The position numbers and the translations under genes are program-made. Of a stretch of DNA of 64,000 bases, positions 49,195 to 58,557 are shown piece by piece. This DNA comes from Campylobacter sp. RM16192 (GTDB taxonomy: Bacteria > Campylobacterota > Campylobacteria > Campylobacterales > Campylobacteraceae): the NCBI RefSeq assembly GCF_004803855.2, contig NZ_CP012552.1:1-64000 (forward strand). The letters run 5' to 3'. A model generated the notes under the pieces. The model did not search any database. It was not told where the DNA came from and worked only from the letters and a program-made list of their open reading frames with translations. Each line of letters begins with the position of its first letter. The first letter of the stretch is position 1.

Positions 49195-50270
49195 CAAAAC
49201 CCGATAATGATATAGCTTCGGCAAAAACATCACTTGATAATTTAATTAAAAAATCAAGAATCCTTTTTTATAAGCCGATACAGATTGCAGAGATACTTTT
49301 TAAACATAGAACAGGTGCCGAAAAATTAAATCTATCAAACTTAGCAGAATATAGAATACAAAGCAAGCAGTGGAGAGATGTTGTTTGTAGCAAATTATTA
49401 AAACGAATATGTACTAGTAGTGCAAGATTTCAAGACGACCTTTTTAATAATAATGCGATTCCGCCAAAAATACTAAAAATTCTTGGAGATGAAAATATTA
49501 GAACAAAAGGGGCAGTAGAAGCATATATTTATAGTAATTTTGTAGAAAGATACAACCAACTTTCAGAAGCATTAATATACTGCACGCAAACCAAAACACA
49601 AGATTTTGACGTGAAATCATTCATTGATTCGTTTTGGAGAGAACCCGGGTTAAAGAGAAGTATTGACAAGATTTACGAAATAGTGGTGTACGCCTTATTT
49701 TCAACCCTAGTAGATATTTTAAATTTAAAAGTTACAGTGTCAGTTGATGAAAATAGCGAATACATTATAGAAGAATTTGAAGATTTTACTAAAAAAGTTA
49801 TGCGAATAGATTTTGACAATAGGCAATATATTAAAGAGGCTAAATTTTATCGAGTGGGGATCACTAACGCCGCCGACAGAGGGCTTGATATGTATTCTAG
49901 CTGGGGTGTCGCGGTTCAAATTAAACATTTAACTTTAGACGTAGAATTAGCCGAAAATATAGTCGGTGGCATTTCAAGTGACAACGTTGTTATAGTTTGT
50001 AAAGACGCTGATGAAGAAATCATTTTATCTATCTTAACGCAAATGGGGTGGGGAAATCGTGTTCAAGATATTGTTACCGAAAAGGACATTGTTGATTGGT
50101 ATGAAAAAGCCCTAAGAGGTAAATTTTCCACCGAAATGGGTGATAAGTTACTAAATTATTTACGAGAAGAAATAAAAGCAGAATTCCCATCAGTAGACGG
50201 TTTGCCAGAAATATTAACAAGCAGGCATTATGAAAAGATAAAAGATGACTTTTGGAAAAACAATTTTTAA
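49191..50270 (+). CDS. HaeII-family type II restriction endonuclease
   Basis: The 359-aa protein matches what I recall of HaeII along its whole length: FYKPIQIAEIL near 28, EPGLKRSIDKIYEIVVYALF near 151, GITNAADRGLDMYSSWGVAVQIKHLTLD near 224-250 and the WYEKALRGK segment near 305. The Asp in RGLDMYSS and the Gln-x-Lys pair in VQIKH fit a PD-(D/E)xK-type site. HaeII cuts RGCGCY, which is the likely target but not proven for this protein. Confidence 0.85.
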   Translation: MTKPDNDIASAKTSLDNLIKKSRILFYKPIQIAEILFKHRTGAEKLNLSNLAEYRIQSKQWRDVVCSKLLKRICTSSARFQDDLFNNNAIPPKILKILGDENIRTKGAVEAYIYSNFVERYNQLSEALIYCTQTKTQDFDVKSFIDSFWREPGLKRSIDKIYEIVVYALFSTLVDILNLKVTVSVDENSEYIIEEFEDFTKKVMRIDFDNRQYIKEAKFYRVGITNAADRGLDMYSSWGVAVQIKHLTLDVELAENIVGGISSDNVVIVCKDADEEIILSILTQMGWGNRVQDIVTEKDIVDWYEKALRGKFSTEMGDKLLNYLREEIKAEFPSVDGLPEILTSRHYEKIKDDFWKNNF

Positions 50271-50388
50271 CTTTTTTATTCAAATACTATAACAAGAGCT
50301 GATATTATGTGAGACTCGGTCATAATCTTATCCTTTATTTAGCTTTTATTATGACAGAATTTTAGCTGAAAATTAAAGTGAAATTTTT

Positions 50389-50412
50389 GTGCATTTGCTA
50401 CATAATAGCGAA
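50389..50412 (-). repeat. Right terminal inverted repeat
   Basis: It is the exact inverted copy of 46279-46302. The stop codon of the coupling ATPase fragment lies inside it. Confidence 0.85.
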
Positions 50413-51012
50413 TTTATTAAGCCCGCTACACTCTATATCTCTTCCGGCTACCTTGCACTCTACCTTGTTTTTCATAAAGTATCTGTTGGTTAAATTTCCA
50501 AACAGAGCCTCATATCTTATCTCTCCTATTGCTAGCTTCATTAGGTAGGGGTTTTGAAAAGAGATGATAAGTTCTACCTTGTTTTCTCTTAATATACTCT
50601 CTTCAAGTTCGCTATCTTCATTAAGCAGCTTTGCGGCCTCGTCAAGAAATACCGATATGTTTATCTTGTTCGTATCGCTTACCCTATTTGTTAAAGATGG
50701 TAAAAAACTAGCCAGTATCAGATTAAGCGCTCCCTTATCGCAACAGCTTGCATTAAACACTACTATCTTTGACTGTTTTAGCATTGAAGCTATGGAGCCC
50801 TCTTTGGAATTTAAAGAGGGGTTATTCATCATAGATAAAAAAGGAGTCATCATCATAGAGTAGTTTCTAAAATCACTAAACACCCTGTCATCCGAACCTT
50901 CTGATTTTTTAAACCTACTTACGCTATTTAAAAACCCTCTTATCTTTTTAATAAATATCATAGTATCTATTTTTAACTCGTCATACATAATCTTATCGTG
51001 TCGCTTTAGCAT
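50398..51012 (-). CDS. VirD4/TraG-type coupling ATPase, C-terminal part (frameshifted)
   Basis: The 204-aa frame holds the second half of a conjugative coupling protein: SKIVVFNASCCDKGALN near 83, a Walker B-like NISVFLDEAAKLL near 122, and the sensor Gln-like LIISFQNPYLM near 150. It starts inside the 20-base overlap with the N-terminal part, one frame off, so one gene is split by a single-base shift. Its last five residues (KFAIM) come from the transposon end. Confidence 0.75.
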   Translation of the reverse strand: MLKRHDKIMYDELKIDTMIFIKKIRGFLNSVSRFKKSEGSDDRVFSDFRNYSMMMTPFLSMMNNPSLNSKEGSIASMLKQSKIVVFNASCCDKGALNLILASFLPSLTNRVSDTNKINISVFLDEAAKLLNEDSELEESILRENKVELIISFQNPYLMKLAIGEIRYEALFGNLTNRYFMKNKVECKVAGRDIECSGLNKFAIM

Positions 51013-51616
51013 AGATAACCTCTTTTAGCTTATCCATAAATACTCTCATCTTCTCTATATCTTGAGATAAATCTACTATGGTTGCAAAATTTGCATGATA
51101 GGCTCTTACAAGAGATTTTATCTTGATATAAAAGTTAAAATCAAGATATCTATCCTTATACTCTATGATCTTATGATATAGGCTAATAGCTCTTAATACT
51201 TCAAATCTATTTGTAGCTATATTAGAGCCAAATTCGCTCCAAAAAGAGTTATCCCTCTCTTTCATACTTGCGGTTAAAGATTGCTTGAAATCTTTTGTCT
51301 TCATATCAATTATAAAATTTATAGGGGTACCTATGCTTGATCCTACACATACTACGTCTTTTAATCTACCCGCTTGCTTTGCAAGAGCTTTTACTCTTAG
51401 ATGCTCGCATCCCTTATAATCTATTATAAATACACCATGTCCTCTTTTAATACGGTCTAGTAAATTAGGATATATCATAGCCGTAGTCTTTCCGCATCCG
51501 GTTTCTCCTATGATAACCGCATGGGTAAAATCACAAGGTATGATGGTGCTTGAACTGCTATTATTTAAGCTTTTACTATCTAGCTCTTCATCTTTTAAAA
51601 AACCTATTTGGCGCAT
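50993..51616 (-). CDS. VirD4/TraG-type coupling ATPase, N-terminal part (frameshifted)
   Basis: The 207-aa frame has Walker A in VIIGETGCGKTTAMIYPNLL (34-53) and FIIDYKGCEHL near 64, as in coupling ATPases that feed DNA to type IV secretion channels. It lacks an N-terminal membrane anchor. It ends KEVIYAKATR in a stop, while the protein continues in the other frame. AAAGGA precedes the ATG. The full gene would encode about 410 residues. Confidence 0.75.
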   Translation of the reverse strand: MRQIGFLKDEELDSKSLNNSSSSTIIPCDFTHAVIIGETGCGKTTAMIYPNLLDRIKRGHGVFIIDYKGCEHLRVKALAKQAGRLKDVVCVGSSIGTPINFIIDMKTKDFKQSLTASMKERDNSFWSEFGSNIATNRFEVLRAISLYHKIIEYKDRYLDFNFYIKIKSLVRAYHANFATIVDLSQDIEKMRVFMDKLKEVIYAKATR

Positions 51617-51788
51617 GGGAGTCCTTTTTATGTTTATCTACACCAAATACCGTTTTATACCCACAATATATCTTTTTGAGGTTAAGGCTCATACAAAATT
51701 TCTATTATTAACTAAAAAAGAAATTTACTACTTTACCTTATTCGATAATAAAACAGAATTTGGTATAATATTTAGTAACTATGCGAGA

Positions 51789-51813
51789 ATTATACTATAT
51801 TATGTAGTATAAT
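51789..51813 (+). promoter_or_regulatory. Palindromic operator and promoter of the repressor-like gene
   Basis: ATTATACTA (51789-51797) and TAGTATAAT (51805-51813) form a perfect inverted pair with a 7-bp spacer. The right arm contains TATAAT (51808-51813), so a bound dimer would block this promoter. Autoregulation by the next gene is inferred. Confidence 0.55.
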
Positions 51814-51853
51814 GTCAAGAGTATTTACTAATATTTATAGTAAAAAGAGCAAA

Positions 51854-52216
51854 ATGAGAACATATGATGAGATACTGCAAGATATTAAAAAGCTTGCAAA
51901 GGTATCAAGCAATAAAGAGCTATGCGAATTTTTAGATATTCCTTATAAAAATTTAAATATGTGGCAGTATAGGGGAGTAATTCCTGCTAAAAAGCTTATA
52001 GAAATAGCTGATAAACTTAACGCAAGCGTGGATTTGCTAATAAACGGCGATACAAACAGCACAAATTTACCAAAACAAACTCCTGCTCACAACCCAAAAC
52101 TACAAAGTGAAGTATTTAAAGAATTCCTAGAGCTTTTTAAAGAGTATGGTAACGATAAGTTACTGCTTCCTATCATAGACAAACTAAAGGAGATAGAAAG
52201 AATTTCTAAAGAGTAG
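51854..52216 (+). CDS. CI-repressor-like helix-turn-helix protein
   Basis: The 120-aa protein resembles the N-terminal domain of phage CI-type repressors (SSNKELCEFLDIPYKNLNMW near 18-37, then KKLIEIADKLNASVDLLING), followed by a linker and a helical tail. ATG at 51854 is chosen because the promoter at 51808-51813 would start transcription after the ATG at 51812. It is likely the regulator of the mobile element or of nearby genes. Confidence 0.7.
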   Translation: MRTYDEILQDIKKLAKVSSNKELCEFLDIPYKNLNMWQYRGVIPAKKLIEIADKLNASVDLLINGDTNSTNLPKQTPAHNPKLQSEVFKEFLELFKEYGNDKLLLPIIDKLKEIERISKE

Positions 52217-52298
52217 CTTTACAGGCAAAGCAAGGTTTATCAAAAATTGTGCTAAGTTAAAGGATATTTTTGGGTTTTAGTTAATTAGTAAAGAAGCA

Positions 52299-52331
52299 GC
52301 TTGAAATTTAACTGTTCATTAAATTTCAAGC
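52299..52331 (-). terminator. Terminator of the RTX gene
   Basis: A perfect 13-bp stem (52299-52311 with 52319-52331) with a 7-nt loop. Read on the minus strand it lies 88 bases beyond the RTX stop and is followed by TGCTTCTTTACT. Confidence 0.65.
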
Positions 52332-52418
52332 CGTATGGCGAAATTATTTTCTCTTTTGTTTTAGGGTATTATACGAACCTAACAAAGAGGATGGAAGTGC
52401 TCATTGGCTTGCAACCTC

Positions 52419-55400
52419 CTACCCATTCCATCCATTCATAACTATATTCATCATATCGTTATTGTTTCTTATAGTGTCGTGGTTGATGCTTGATATGCCG
52501 TTATCTTTAGCAAAGGCATTTATGTCTTGTATTATCTTATTGATCTGGGTATTGGTTATGAAATTTCCGTTATTTAGTTCTATCTTATCTATTTGATAAG
52601 ATGGTGAGCTATTGTAACTAGATAGTGTAATAGTATCTTCATTGCTGTATTTTATAGATAGATTACTACCGTTAAGCATAAACGAGATATCCCTCTTACT
52701 TATCCCTTCTTTAAATTTAATAACATCCATTCTATCTTTGGAGTTGTCATTATTATATATAGTATCTTGTCCGTCTCCTCTACCGAAGAGATAGATATCA
52801 TTTCCCGCTCCTCCATCAAGATAGTCGTTACCCGCTCCGCCTTCTAGAGTGTCGTTACCGTTTCCTCCTTGAAGATTATCGTTTCCTTCGTTTCCGTAGA
52901 GGGTATCGTTGCCGTCTTTTCCGTATAGAATATCTTTACCGCTTCCGCCTTTTAGGGTGTCGTTCGTATCAAAACCGTGAATAGTGTTATCTTTATCCGT
53001 ATCTTGTTTAGAAAGAATTTCGCTTTTTATATCTTCTGCACTCAAGAAAGAACCGTCGCTAAATTCAATCTTGTTTATAATATATGATTCATCAAAAGAT
53101 TTTTGCCCATCGTTATAGCCGAACATGGTTTTAACCGTAATTGAATCTGTCGTATCTTTAATCTGAATTAAGAGATCTCTTCCGTAGTTTCCTGTTCTAC
53201 TAAATATTAAATCCCTCTTACCTATCCCCTCTTTAAATTTAATAATATCTACTCTATCTTTAGAGCTGTCGCCGTTATTTATAGTATCTACTCCGTCTCC
53301 TCTACCGAAGAGATAGATATCATTTCCCGCTCCTCCATCAAGATAGTCGTTACCCGCTCCGCCTTCTAGAGTGTCGTTACCGTTTCCTCCTTGAAGATTA
53401 TCGTTTCCTTCGTTTCCGTAGAGGGTATCGTTGCCGTCTTTTCCGTATAGAATATCTTTACCGCTTCCGCCTTTTAGGGTGTCGTTCGTATCAAAACCGT
53501 GAATAGTGTTATCTTTATCCGTATCTTGTTTAGAAAGAATTTCGCTTTTTATATCTTCTGCACTCAAGAAAGAACCGTCGCTAAATTCAATCTTGTTTAT
53601 AATATATGATTCATCAAAAGATTTTTGCCCATCGTTATAGCCGAACATGGTTTTAACCGTAATTGAATCTGTCGTATCTTTAATCTGAATTAAGAGATCT
53701 CTTCCGTAGTTTCCTGTTCTACTAAATATTAAATCCCTCTTACCTATCCCCTCTTTAAATTTAATAATATCTACTCTATCTTTAGAGCTGTCGCCGTTAT
53801 TTATAGTATCTACTCCGTCTCCTCTACCGAAGAGATAGATATCATTTCCCGCTCCTCCATCAAGATAGTCGTTACCCGCTCCGCCTTCTAGAGTGTCGTT
53901 ACCGTTTCCTCCTTGAAGATTATCGTTTCCTTCGTTTCCGTAGAGGGTATCGTTGCCGTCTTTTCCGTATAGAATATCTTTACCGCTTCCGCCTTTTAGG
54001 GTGTCGTTCGTATCAAAACCGTGAATAGTGTTATCTTTATCCGTATCTTGTTTAGAAAGAATTTCGCTTTTTATATCTTCTGCACTCAAGAAAGAACCGT
54101 CGCTAAATTCAATCTTGTTTATAATATATGATTCATCAAAAGATTTTTGCCCATCGTTATAGCCGAACATGGTTTTAACCGTAATTGAATCTGTCGTATC
54201 TTTAATCTGAATTAAGAGATCTCTTCCGTAGTTTCCTGTTCTACTAAATATTAAATCCCTCTTACCTATCCCCTCTTTAAATTTAATAATATCTACTCTA
54301 TCTTTAGAGCTGTCGCCGTTATTTATAGTATCTACTCCGTCTCCTCTACCGAAGAGATAGATATCATTTCCCGCTCCTCCATCAAGATAGTCGTTACCCG
54401 CTCCGCCTTCTAGAGTGTCGTTACCGTTTCCTCCTTGAAGATTATCGTTTCCTTCGTTTCCGTAGAGGGTATCGTTGCCGTCTTTTCCGTATAGAATATC
54501 TTTACCGCTTCCGCCTTTTAGGGTGTCGTCTCCCTCGTTACCATTTAAAAGATCATTTCCTTCATTGCCATAAAGCGTATCATTGCCCTTGCCTCCGCTA
54601 AGCTCATCGTTACCGCTGCCGCCTGCTATCCAGTCATTGTTATTGCCGCCATATATCCTATCATCTTTATCGGTTCCTTTTATAAGCTGACTTTGTGTGA
54701 TCGAATTAAAATATTTGTCATCTTTAGTAAGTTTTTCTAAATTTGCCTTAAACCCTTCAAGCAGAGTGATCTTATATCCTCCGGCTTTTCTAATTAGGTT
54801 AGATAAAATAACCACTTCTTCATATTTTTTACTACTATAAAGCTCAAGTAGCTTTTGATTTACTTTAGAAAAATCATACCCGTATCTCTTCTCGTCATAG
54901 TTAAAATATTGATACTTGGTATCCAATAATCCGCCGTATTTGGTCTGAAGCTCTACGCTGGCGTAAAAATAATCTTCAAACTGCTTAACTCTACTTTTTA
55001 TACTAGCAGCCGCATTAGCCCAAGGATTGGGATTATTTCCAAATTGTAAAAAAGGTTTTCCCGTTACTCTTTCATATACTCCAAGTATTCTAGCATCTAT
55101 ATTTGCACCTCTGCTAGACTTGTCTATATTTTCTACTCCGGCCCATCTAAATAAAATACTCTCTAGTCTTTTTTCTTTCTCTTTTTCACTAAGGGTTACA
55201 TACTCTTTTATCATATCTGCCAACTTGGCATCTTTGCTCATTGCGCTTCTTAAGTTATATAAGTTTCCAAAACCGTGCACTTCGGGAAGAGCTTTTATTT
55301 CACTAGATATGGATATATCGGGTTGAATAGTATCTTTTAAATCTACTTTAAACCACACATCGTCCGCAGTAGTAGTAGTGCCGTCATTAAAAGTTACCTT

Positions 55401-58400
55401 GGAGGTTTGTCTTATGTAGTTTCCGTTATTGGTAGAATTTATGTTTTTGTAATTTAAATCAATTGATTTTATATTATGCTCTTTTAGACTCTTTAATTCT
55501 CCTTCGTCAGATACGGCGTTTGAATTTTTATCTTGCCACAATAGTAATTTATCAAACTCTTCATCTTTTTCATCTATTATATTGTCTTTGTTGCTATCAA
55601 ATGCTTTTAAAGCCTCAAAACCGTTTTCGGCGGTTTTGCTGGTGTATTCAAACCTTGTGCTAGTTACGGTTTTATCTCCAAACAGCTCGGTTCCGTTATC
55701 TATCTTGCCGTTACCGTTTCTATCATATGCCACAAATGCATCCTCGGGACTTATCCATCCCGTAGCTTCTTTGAAGCCGTCACCGTCTATATCGAAATTT
55801 AAAGCCCCGTTTAGCTTAAGAGTGCGAGTTCCGTCTTTATTTAGATCAATTACCAAAGGATCTGACGGGATAGGCGGATTTTCAGGATCGTCATCGTCAT
55901 CTCTTCTGTCATCGTCTATTATCGTGCCGTTGCCCGAGCTTACATTTACTTTTAATCCGCTAGATGAAGCTATTACGCTAGGAGTTAGTTTAAAATGAAC
56001 ATCTTCTTCCGGTATTTTATCATCGGTAGGCCACGTATATACGTATTCGTAATTAGTCGTGCTTCCTTGAGAAAAGCGAAATGTCTTGCCTCCTACCGAT
56101 ACCACCGCATACTCCCCTTCGTTAAGAGGCCTGCTTATTGAAACGAAAAATGTCATCTTTTTAGCCGCTTCAGGGGCCGATGCATCGGTAAGATATACTA
56201 TTACCTGACTTGCATCATCATCTTGTATTGTTCCGCTTCCTTGTTTTATAACTTCCGCCTTTAATCCTTCAGAGGTTGATGCTATAGTGGCTATAGCACT
56301 TACTTTCTCGTCTGCTTCCGCTTTTTTATCATCGGTCCAAGTATGTGTATACTCTTTGCTTTGGCTATTTGGTCCAAACTCGATTAGCTCTCCGTTTACT
56401 AACACATTAACAAATTCGCCTTCTTTAAGAGCTCTACTTAAAGATACGTTAAAGCTCATCCTGCCTTCGGCTTCCATAGCCGAAGAATCGCTTACCGTTA
56501 CATAGACACTACCGCCGTCATCATCTTTTATTACGCCGTGACCGTTTTTTATGATTTTAGCATTTAAATTTTCCGATTGAGATATGACTGCACCCATTAC
56601 GTCTATCTCTTCATCCTTATTTACTGTTTTATTATCCCTCCATGTATGCTTATACTCTTTAGATTGCTCTCCCGGTTTAAACTCGACAATATCTCCGTTT
56701 ACCGCTAAAGTTATAAATTCGTTTTCTTTAAGAGCCCTACTTAAAGATATGTTAAATATCATTTGTTGCTCGGCTTCCAGAGCTTCAGAATCGGATATAG
56801 TTATCTCTACGCTGTTTCCGTCATCGTCTTTAATGATTCCTACGCCTTGTTTTATAACCTTAGGATTTATGTTTGCCGATCTGTTTTTTCCTATGGTTGC
56901 GGTAACGTTTATCTTTTCATCCGTTTCTACTTTCTCATCGTCTTTCCAGATATATTGGTAGTTTTTTACCTGATCTCCTTCTTTAAATAAGATCATCTTT
57001 TCCGGAGCTTCAATACCTCCCTCTTTAGTAGATTTGCCTTTTACTAAAACATAAAAATGCTCACCTTTTCTAAGAGCTCTATTTAAAGATATTTTAAAAT
57101 CCATTATTCCGTTTGCTTCAAAAGCGGACTCATCGCTTACGCTTACCTCTATATCATCTGCTTCTAAAAGAGTTATGCCTAAGTGCGGATTTGTTTTTAA
57201 ATTTTTAAAGTTATTTATAGTTAGAGTTTTTGAGCCTTTGCTTACTATGAGCTTATTTCCGCTTAATCTATATTCTGTGGATTTATCATCACTTATATAA
57301 GCTTTTTTATTCTTATCATACGTTCCGCCCTTTAAGATAACGTTATCAAAGTATACTTTACCTCTTCCGTCAGAATCGGTTATAATATCCCCATTGCCGG
57401 CATAATAGGTGTCAAAGCCTCTTCCGCCCTTTAAGATATCTTTTTTATTGCCTCCTTTTAAGACATCATCTCCTCCGTTACTATCTATAAGGATATTATC
57501 GGCGTTTTGATCTCCTACTAAAACATGGTCGGTTTCGTTTAGATTAAGTATGTTTGATTCTATAAGCACTTTGTTTTGCAGGAAAGATACTCTTCCTTCA
57601 TCAACCAGCCAAGTATTTAGTTTAAGAAGATCTTTTGTAACCATACCGTTTCTCTGTGCTATGGTTGAAAGAGTATCTCCGCTTTTTACTTTATAAATTC
57701 CTCTACTTCCTAGATCTATCTCTTCTCCTGCTCTTATGAGGATATTAGAAAGTAAAAAAGATACCTTAGGTATATTATCAAGTGCATTTCTTATCTCTAA
57801 ATTCGATAAGGATTTAATGTTGTAGGTGTGGGAGTTTAAGGTTATTTGTTTGATGTCGTCGGTTGTGGTTAAAATTTGTATGGCTTGTTTTTGAGTATTG
57901 ATGTCGTTTGTTCTTACGGTGGAAGTATGTCTTTGTTTGTCGAAAGAGAATTCAAAGCCGGTAGATTTATTTACGCACTTATATATATTGTAACTCATAG
58001 TTGTGCGGTTATCCATAAATTTAGATTCGGGGTATTTGTCGGAGTAGCATTCGATGGAAATACTATTATTTTGACTGTTGGCTTCGATATCAAAATCCTT
58101 ACTCTTGCCTGCGCCATGACCAAACCAACTCTTTATAGTATCGTATAAGTCGCCAGCCGTTTCACTTCCTGCGATAGACAATACAACCCCACCAATTACA
58201 CCTATGCCTATAACAGCTGGAGCCGATAATGTTGCACCAAATCCTGCTGCAAATGCTATTATAGCCTCTGTTGCGGTTGTAGCAGCTATACTTCCCAATA
58301 TAGAGCCTCCGACTTTTGCTACAGCTCTTACTTTATCTTTTTCCTGTACAAAAGTAACTACGGCACCGATAGCATTTGATTGAAGTCCTGTTGCCCAATT

Positions 58401-58544
58401 TATTTTAACTTTATCTTGTATATTAAAGCTTGAAAATTTCTGAGTATAGATATTTACTGCGTTTGTCGCCATACCATAAGTTAAAGATGTTCCATCTAAA
58501 ATTGTGTACTCATACTCTTTGCCGTCTATAGTAATCTTTGCCAT
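52419..58544 (-). CDS. Large RTX protein with Calx-beta-like and RTX repeats
   Basis: The 2041-aa protein is a type I secretion substrate. In order: a hydrophobic region (about 70-130, rich in Ala/Gly), a LysM-like domain (about 280-325, YKVKSGDTLSTIAQRNG), a small RTX cluster (about 345-395), four Calx-beta-like repeats (about 465-880, each with an SD-x-x-A-x-EA motif), EF-hand-like loops (about 895-1010, DIDGDGFKE, DRNGNGKID, DSNKDNIID), a helical domain, then RTX repeats with GGxGxDxL from about 1290 to 1930. Within these, a 174-residue unit recurs. A C-terminal segment without Cys fits a secretion signal. AGGAG precedes the ATG. It may be an adhesin, S-layer-type protein or toxin; no lytic domain is visible. 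Confidence 0.9.
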   Translation of the reverse strand: MAKITIDGKEYEYTILDGTSLTYGMATNAVNIYTQKFSSFNIQDKVKINWATGLQSNAIGAVVTFVQEKDKVRAVAKVGGSILGSIAATTATEAIIAFAAGFGATLSAPAVIGIGVIGGVVLSIAGSETAGDLYDTIKSWFGHGAGKSKDFDIEANSQNNSISIECYSDKYPESKFMDNRTTMSYNIYKCVNKSTGFEFSFDKQRHTSTVRTNDINTQKQAIQILTTTDDIKQITLNSHTYNIKSLSNLEIRNALDNIPKVSFLLSNILIRAGEEIDLGSRGIYKVKSGDTLSTIAQRNGMVTKDLLKLNTWLVDEGRVSFLQNKVLIESNILNLNETDHVLVGDQNADNILIDSNGGDDVLKGGNKKDILKGGRGFDTYYAGNGDIITDSDGRGKVYFDNVILKGGTYDKNKKAYISDDKSTEYRLSGNKLIVSKGSKTLTINNFKNLKTNPHLGITLLEADDIEVSVSDESAFEANGIMDFKISLNRALRKGEHFYVLVKGKSTKEGGIEAPEKMILFKEGDQVKNYQYIWKDDEKVETDEKINVTATIGKNRSANINPKVIKQGVGIIKDDDGNSVEITISDSEALEAEQQMIFNISLSRALKENEFITLAVNGDIVEFKPGEQSKEYKHTWRDNKTVNKDEEIDVMGAVISQSENLNAKIIKNGHGVIKDDDGGSVYVTVSDSSAMEAEGRMSFNVSLSRALKEGEFVNVLVNGELIEFGPNSQSKEYTHTWTDDKKAEADEKVSAIATIASTSEGLKAEVIKQGSGTIQDDDASQVIVYLTDASAPEAAKKMTFFVSISRPLNEGEYAVVSVGGKTFRFSQGSTTNYEYVYTWPTDDKIPEEDVHFKLTPSVIASSSGLKVNVSSGNGTIIDDDRRDDDDDPENPPIPSDPLVIDLNKDGTRTLKLNGALNFDIDGDGFKEATGWISPEDAFVAYDRNGNGKIDNGTELFGDKTVTSTRFEYTSKTAENGFEALKAFDSNKDNIIDEKDEEFDKLLLWQDKNSNAVSDEGELKSLKEHNIKSIDLNYKNINSTNNGNYIRQTSKVTFNDGTTTTADDVWFKVDLKDTIQPDISISSEIKALPEVHGFGNLYNLRSAMSKDAKLADMIKEYVTLSEKEKEKRLESILFRWAGVENIDKSSRGANIDARILGVYERVTGKPFLQFGNNPNPWANAAASIKSRVKQFEDYFYASVELQTKYGGLLDTKYQYFNYDEKRYGYDFSKVNQKLLELYSSKKYEEVVILSNLIRKAGGYKITLLEGFKANLEKLTKDDKYFNSITQSQLIKGTDKDDRIYGGNNNDWIAGGSGNDELSGGKGNDTLYGNEGNDLLNGNEGDDTLKGGSGKDILYGKDGNDTLYGNEGNDNLQGGNGNDTLEGGAGNDYLDGGAGNDIYLFGRGDGVDTINNGDSSKDRVDIIKFKEGIGKRDLIFSRTGNYGRDLLIQIKDTTDSITVKTMFGYNDGQKSFDESYIINKIEFSDGSFLSAEDIKSEILSKQDTDKDNTIHGFDTNDTLKGGSGKDILYGKDGNDTLYGNEGNDNLQGGNGNDTLEGGAGNDYLDGGAGNDIYLFGRGDGVDTINNGDSSKDRVDIIKFKEGIGKRDLIFSRTGNYGRDLLIQIKDTTDSITVKTMFGYNDGQKSFDESYIINKIEFSDGSFLSAEDIKSEILSKQDTDKDNTIHGFDTNDTLKGGSGKDILYGKDGNDTLYGNEGNDNLQGGNGNDTLEGGAGNDYLDGGAGNDIYLFGRGDGVDTINNGDSSKDRVDIIKFKEGIGKRDLIFSRTGNYGRDLLIQIKDTTDSITVKTMFGYNDGQKSFDESYIINKIEFSDGSFLSAEDIKSEILSKQDTDKDNTIHGFDTNDTLKGGSGKDILYGKDGNDTLYGNEGNDNLQGGNGNDTLEGGAGNDYLDGGAGNDIYLFGRGDGQDTIYNNDNSKDRMDVIKFKEGISKRDISFMLNGSNLSIKYSNEDTITLSSYNSSPSYQIDKIELNNGNFITNTQINKIIQDINAFAKDNGISSINHDTIRNNNDMMNIVMNGWNG
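52771..54529 (-). repeat. 522-bp tandem repeats in the RTX gene
   Basis: The same 522-bp unit (174 codons) occurs about 3.4 times with exact period: matched points at 52957, 53479, 54001 and 54523. The copies look identical by eye, including at silent positions. The first and last partial copies diverge at their outer ends. Confidence 0.9.
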
Positions 58545-58557
58545 GCGTTACTCCTGA

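Larger units (their letters stand above)
46278..50413. mobile_element. 4.1-kb transposon with IS1595-family transposase and restriction-modification genes
   Basis: Perfect 24-bp inverted repeats (46279-46302 and 50389-50412) bound a segment with a transposase, a broken small gene, a regulator, a cytosine methyltransferase and a HaeII-like endonuclease. TTATT is present just outside both ends (46273-46277 and 50414-50418). Removing the segment plus one TTATT restores a clean 3' end for the coupling ATPase gene on the minus strand (ending GLNKGSS). IS1595 elements usually make 8-bp duplications, so the 5-bp repeat needs a check. Passenger genes are known in this family. Confidence 0.75.

Noticed and set aside
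46279-50412. Invertible DNA segment controlled by a site-specific recombinase
   Set aside because: Inverted repeats would allow inversion, but no recombinase gene is inside and the transposase gives a simpler explanation.
46270-50420. 8-bp target duplication typical of IS1595
   Set aside because: The 8 bases on the two sides do not match; only TTATT is shared, which could be chance in AT-rich DNA.
51630-51812. Small plus-strand open frame of about 60 codons
   Set aside because: It is AT-rich with no recognised pattern, its start signal is poor, and it runs into the palindromic promoter; not enough to call a gene.
52771-54529. CRISPR-like array
   Set aside because: The repeats are 522 bp, in frame, without spacers, and encode RTX repeats.
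54900-57000. Several long open frames antisense to the RTX gene
   Set aside because: They are low-complexity shadows of the repeat-rich coding strand, with no start signals of their own.
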